Positions 60,559 through 64,000 of a DNA stretch of 64,000 bases are shown one piece after another. The notes beneath the pieces were generated by a model. That model worked only from the letters and a program-made list of their open reading frames with translations. It was not told the DNA's origin and did not search any database. The position numbers were made by a program, and so were the translations under genes. Every line of letters starts with the position of its first letter. Position 1 is the stretch's first letter. Source of the stretch: Microcoleus vaginatus_C (GTDB lineage Bacteria; Cyanobacteriota; Cyanobacteriia; Cyanobacteriales; Microcoleaceae); NCBI GenBank assembly GCA_040004035.1, contig JAMPLN010000003.1, one strand, 5' to 3'.

Positions 60559-63500
60559 ATGATACCAGTTTTATCAGCAGGAGCGATCGAACTTCCGAAT
60601 CAAATCAACGCCGACAAGGGGAGTTTTGGGGAAAAGAGCGATCGGCCCAATAACCCCAGTACAATAGTATTTATCGATGCGGCAGTAGCAGACTATCAAA
60701 CACTCCTAGATGGAGTGAAATCGGGAGTAGAAGCAATAGTTATCGACTCGCACAGAGATGGAGTCGAACAAATTAGCGAAGTGTTAGCGAATCGCACTAA
60801 TATTGACAGCATTCATCTAGTTTCCCACGGCGAACCAGGAAGCTTGCAACTCGGTAAAACCCGACTGTCTGTCGATAACCTAGAAGCTTATAGCCAGCAA
60901 TTGCAGCAATGGCGACGCGCTTTAACTCTGGATGCAGACATCCTGATTTACGGCTGCAATGTAGCAGCAGCATCCCCCGCTTGTCAGAAAGTCCACCAGG
61001 GAATTTATTCCCTGTCTCAAAGCGAAAGTCGGTTGAAACCGACTAAAAACAATTTCATTAAACAGTCCTCTAAAGAGGACTTTTGTTATGAGACGGGGGT
61101 TTCAACCCCCGGCGGACTCGATGAACCAGCCTTAGAAGACTGTTGCTATGAGACGGGGGTTGACACCCCCGACGGACTCGATGAACCAGCCTTAAATGGT
61201 GTCCAATTCCTCCACCGCATTGCATCCCTCACTGGTGCAAATATCGCCGCATCCAAGCATCTCACAGGGAGTGCAAAATTAGGTGGCAACTGGGAACTAG
61301 AAGAAAAAATCGGCAAGATTAAATCGCCCTTAGCATTCGAGTCAAACGCGATGCAAAATTATGCGTCTGTTTTGGCTACCTATATCGTTACCAATACCAA
61401 TGATAGCGGTACAGGTTCTCTAAGAGATGCGATCACCCAAGCTAATTTCAATCCCGGATTAGACACAATTAACTTTGAGATTCCCGGCCCTGGGCCTCAT
61501 ACGATTACCCTTCTCAATTACGCCTTACCTGTCATCACCAGCCCAGTTATTATTGACGGGAAATCTCAACCCGGATATGCAGGCAAACCAATTATCGAAC
61601 TCAATGGCAGTTTAGTACAATCTGGCGGCCAGGGCAGCTATATTGGTACTAATGGTATAGAATTGAGCAAGAGTTTTGTTGGCGCTCAGGAAGATTCCAG
61701 CGGCAGCACCATTCAAGGATTAGTTATTAATGGATTTGGAAAAAATGCAAGCTTCTTCGGTGGCTTTGGCATTTGGGTAGAGACTAATAACAATACTATT
61801 CAAGACAACTACATTGGCACTGATATGAGCGGTAGTGCTGCTGTAAGTAATACTATGGGCGGCATTAGAATAAATAGTGACAACAAGCCTTTTGTGCCGA
61901 ATCCTACCACCAGCCCTGTCACAGGCACTATTATCTCGCGCAACGTCATCTCTGGTAACGGTGCTTTAGGAGGCATATTTATTGCGAAGATAGCAGTAAC
62001 AAATACCACAATTACTGGTAACTACATCGGTACTGATGCCACGGGGACAATAGCGTTAGGCAACGAGGGTGATGGCATTCTGATCCTGGATCGAAATTCA
62101 AATAATAATGTTGTCATTGGTGGAACTGCACCCGGAGAAGGGAATGTCATTGCTAACAATAAAGGGAGTGGCATTGAAATTAATGCACCCGGCAGCCACA
62201 CTATTCAAGGCAATAGCATTTTTAATAACCAACGATTAGGTATTGACTTAATCGGCAATACTGGCATCACTCCCAACGATTTGGGCGATGCGGATACAGG
62301 CAGCAACAACCTGCAAAATTACCCGGTTCTGACCTCAGTTAGCGGCAACACAGTTAGCGGCATTCTCAACAGCACTCCTAACGCTAACTTCCGCGTCGAA
62401 TTCTTTGCAAATACCAGTTATGACCCCGCAGGGGCAGGTCAAGGTGAAACTTTTATAGGTTTCCAAGACGTTACGACAGATAGTGCTGGCAATGCTAATA
62501 TCAACTTCGCCTACACTCCAGTAGCAGGCAAACCGGTTCTCGCCGCTACTGCTACTAACACAACTACAGGCGATACTTCGGAATTTTCTCTTCGCAATCA
62601 AGCACCAGTCAACACCGTACCGGGAAGAACAACCACCACTACAACTAACCCGAATAACATTACCATCAACAGCGGAGACTTGGTATATAACGTTTTAGCG
62701 ACCCCCTATCCGTCTGAGATCAATGTTTCAGATGTGACAGGAAATGTAGACAGCGTTACAGCCACTCTCAACAATGTCCAAACTTTTAATGGCTGGGATG
62801 GTGCATCGCAGGTAATCAACCTCTTGCTAGTTGGCCCAGATGGGCAAAATGTGGTGTTAATGTCTCACGTAGGATCTGCACCACTTAACAACATCACGCT
62901 GAACTTCGATGATAATGCGGCTGCTTTTCTTGGTCAGCCATACCCTACTACTTTGCCGATTATTGATTCAGGCAACTACAAACCGAGTAACTATTCGGTA
63001 ATCGGTTTTCGGGATATTTATCCCTTCACTGGAGAGACACCGACAGGCGCACCAGAAGGGCCTTACGGTTCGACTCTTTCTGTTTTTAACAAAACTACCC
63101 CCAACGGCACTTGGAAATTGTTTGCAGTTGATGCAAACCAAGAGTTTGGTCGAGCATCCGGTGCTACTAATCCGGGAAGTATTGCTAGTTGGAGTCTCAA
63201 CATCACTACTGATATTGGCAAAGAAACGACTACTGAAAATACTCCTCGCATCTTCTCTGCTAGCAACGGCAATAGTATCTCTGTAGCAGATTCAGATAGC
63301 GAGTCGGTGGAAGTTAATCTCAGCGTTACCAGCGGCACTCTTACACTCAATTCGCTGACAGGTTTAACGGGATCGGGGAATGGCAGCAACAGCCTCATTT
63401 ATACGGGAAAACAGGCTGATATTAATGCTGCTTTAGAGGGTTTAACTTATACGCCGAATCCAAACTTTGTTGGAACGGATACGCTGACTTTGACGACAAA

Positions 63501-64000
63501 CGATCGCGGAGCTCCAGAATTAGGCGGTGCTCAAACCGATAGCGATCGTGTGGATATTACCGTCAACCCACTACCTCCGACACCAACTCCACCAACGCCA
63601 ACTCCACCAACGCCAACTCCGACGCCGACTCCTGCGGAAACTCCGACGCCAACTCCACCAACGCCAACTCCGACGCCAACTCCACCGACGCCAACTCCGA
63701 CGCCGACTCCACCAACGCCAACTCCGACGCCAACTCCACCGACGCCGACTCCGACGCCGACTCCTGCGGAAACTCCGACGCCAACTCCACCGACGCCGAC
63801 TCCGACGCCGACTCCTGCGGAAACTCCGACGCCAACTCCACCGACGCCGACTCCGACGCCGACTCCTGCGGAAACTCCGACGCCAACTCCACCGACGCCG
63901 ACTCCGACGCCGACTCCTGCGGAAACTCCGACGCCAACTCCACCGACGCCGACTCCGACGCCGACTCCTGCGGAAACTCCGACGCCAACTCCACCGACTC
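60559..64000 (+). CDS. Large DUF4347 / beta-helix / P-domain surface protein (3' end outside window)
   Basis: The frame is open from ATG 60559 to the edge (1147 codons). Order: DUF4347 (residues about 30-235: STIVFIDAAVADYQTLLDGV, IDSIHLVSHGEPGSLQLGK, LIYGCNVAAASPA), a right-handed beta-helix with SGTGSLRDAITQANFNPGLD (about 275-650), a P-domain-like beta sandwich near 700-880 (NSGDLVYNVLATPYPSEINV, FNKTTPNGTWKLFAVDA), a cadherin-like segment (about 890-1000) and a Pro-Thr-rich linker to the end. DUF4347 proteins are very large secreted or surface proteins of cyanobacteria. Between GCNVAAA and LNGVQFLHR about 73 residues are encoded by palindromic repeats in frame. Confidence 0.9.
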   Translation, partial: MIPVLSAGAIELPNQINADKGSFGEKSDRPNNPSTIVFIDAAVADYQTLLDGVKSGVEAIVIDSHRDGVEQISEVLANRTNIDSIHLVSHGEPGSLQLGKTRLSVDNLEAYSQQLQQWRRALTLDADILIYGCNVAAASPACQKVHQGIYSLSQSESRLKPTKNNFIKQSSKEDFCYETGVSTPGGLDEPALEDCCYETGVDTPDGLDEPALNGVQFLHRIASLTGANIAASKHLTGSAKLGGNWELEEKIGKIKSPLAFESNAMQNYASVLATYIVTNTNDSGTGSLRDAITQANFNPGLDTINFEIPGPGPHTITLLNYALPVITSPVIIDGKSQPGYAGKPIIELNGSLVQSGGQGSYIGTNGIELSKSFVGAQEDSSGSTIQGLVINGFGKNASFFGGFGIWVETNNNTIQDNYIGTDMSGSAAVSNTMGGIRINSDNKPFVPNPTTSPVTGTIISRNVISGNGALGGIFIAKIAVTNTTITGNYIGTDATGTIALGNEGDGILILDRNSNNNVVIGGTAPGEGNVIANNKGSGIEINAPGSHTIQGNSIFNNQRLGIDLIGNTGITPNDLGDADTGSNNLQNYPVLTSVSGNTVSGILNSTPNANFRVEFFANTSYDPAGAGQGETFIGFQDVTTDSAGNANINFAYTPVAGKPVLAATATNTTTGDTSEFSLRNQAPVNTVPGRTTTTTTNPNNITINSGDLVYNVLATPYPSEINVSDVTGNVDSVTATLNNVQTFNGWDGASQVINLLLVGPDGQNVVLMSHVGSAPLNNITLNFDDNAAAFLGQPYPTTLPIIDSGNYKPSNYSVIGFRDIYPFTGETPTGAPEGPYGSTLSVFNKTTPNGTWKLFAVDANQEFGRASGATNPGSIASWSLNITTDIGKETTTENTPRIFSASNGNSISVADSDSESVEVNLSVTSGTLTLNSLTGLTGSGNGSNSLIYTGKQADINAALEGLTYTPNPNFVGTDTLTLTTNDRGAPELGGAQTDSDRVDITVNPLPPTPTPPTPTPPTPTPTPTPAETPTPTPPTPTPTPTPPTPTPTPTPPTPTPTPTPPTPTPTPTPAETPTPTPPTPTPTPTPAETPTPTPPTPTPTPTPAETPTPTPPTPTPTPTPAETPTPTPPTPTPTPTPAETPTPTPPT
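60982..61200 (+). repeat. In-frame palindromic repeat insertion inside the DUF4347 gene
   Basis: Contains CCAGGGAATTTATTCCCTG, AGTCGGTTGAAACCGACT, AGTCCTCTAAAGAGGACT and GAGACGGGGGTTTCAACCCC in succession, the same type of units as at 42497-42761 and 54165-54200. The last 60 bp unit (61081-61140) is repeated as 61141-61200 with a few changes. Translation gives no stop. Confidence 0.85.
63577..64000 (+). repeat. 51-bp tandem repeats coding a Pro-Thr-rich linker
   Basis: The unit CCTGCGGAAACTCCGACG plus CCAACTCCACCGACGCC and following bases begins at 63763, 63814, 63865, 63916 and 63967, spaced exactly 51 bp, with an older variant unit at 63631. It encodes PAETPTPTPPTPTPTPT. The array continues beyond the window. 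Tandem identity suggests recent length changes. Confidence 0.88.

Noticed and set aside
63563..63994. Long minus-strand frame coding a Ser/Glu/Ala repeat protein
   Set aside because: It is the antisense of the Pro-Thr tandem repeat; the open frame follows from the 51-bp period and the plus-strand gene is clearly real.

Overview
The window is chromosomal DNA of a filamentous cyanobacterium. Chlorophyll synthase (10105-11115) shows an oxygenic phototroph. The split proton-translocating transhydrogenase (pntAA/pntAB/pntB), the DUF2808 secreted protein, the DUF4347 surface protein and the many GCGATCGC-type (HIP1-like) octamers point to cyanobacteria. The density of short palindromic repeats, MITE-like elements, Rpn-type nucleases and STAND/caspase proteins suggests the Microcoleus/Oscillatoria group; that last step is inference. 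No rRNA, tRNA or CRISPR array was recognised.

Layout. 1-1.5 kb: 3' end of glycogen synthase, then an IS1-family element with a frameshifted transposase. 1.5-10 kb: Sfp-type phosphopantetheinyl transferase, a dihydroorotase-like protein with a degenerate metal site, a tandem histidine phosphatase, a CPBP-type membrane protease and small membrane, HhH and DUF29 proteins. 10-15 kb: chlG, a class A penicillin-binding protein, rsmB. 15.4-20.9 kb: one giant AAA/winged-helix protein with about 35 TPR units. 21-31 kb: small membrane proteins, NADAR protein, an epimerase plus DUF1611 pair resembling the DgcA/DgcN D-glutamate route, a PD-(D/E)XK-like protein, and an amidase bracketed by two copies of a 129-bp MITE, with a second MITE abutting one copy; then a tandemly duplicated NfeD-like gene.

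31-37 kb is an accessory block on the minus strand: an Rpn/DUF2887 nuclease, a small secreted protein, a membrane NACHT ATPase and a caspase-like peptidase. The C-terminal tail of the caspase and the N-terminus of the NACHT protein carry a similar short motif, suggesting a two-component NLR-like signalling or cell-death module. This is the best candidate for an undescribed system. 37-44.5 kb: glyQ, an ABC ATPase, an MFS exporter, DUF2808, and the pnt operon interrupted by palindromic repeats. 44.6-47.2 kb: a lone HicB-like protein, a predicted nuclease whose 3' end runs into a decayed DUF433 gene, a second decayed DUF433 copy, and an intact DUF433/DUF5615 toxin-antitoxin-type pair.

47.3-64 kb: a secreted coiled-coil protein with a C-terminal protein-arginine-deiminase domain in which the catalytic His and Cys appear replaced (a pseudoenzyme); a proline-rich membrane protein; putA; a GT39-like glycosyltransferase; an RTX-subtilase; a flippase-like membrane protein; and a very large DUF4347/beta-helix/P-domain surface protein that runs off the end. 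That last gene carries about 73 codons made of the genome's own palindromic repeats, inserted in frame within the DUF4347 domain.
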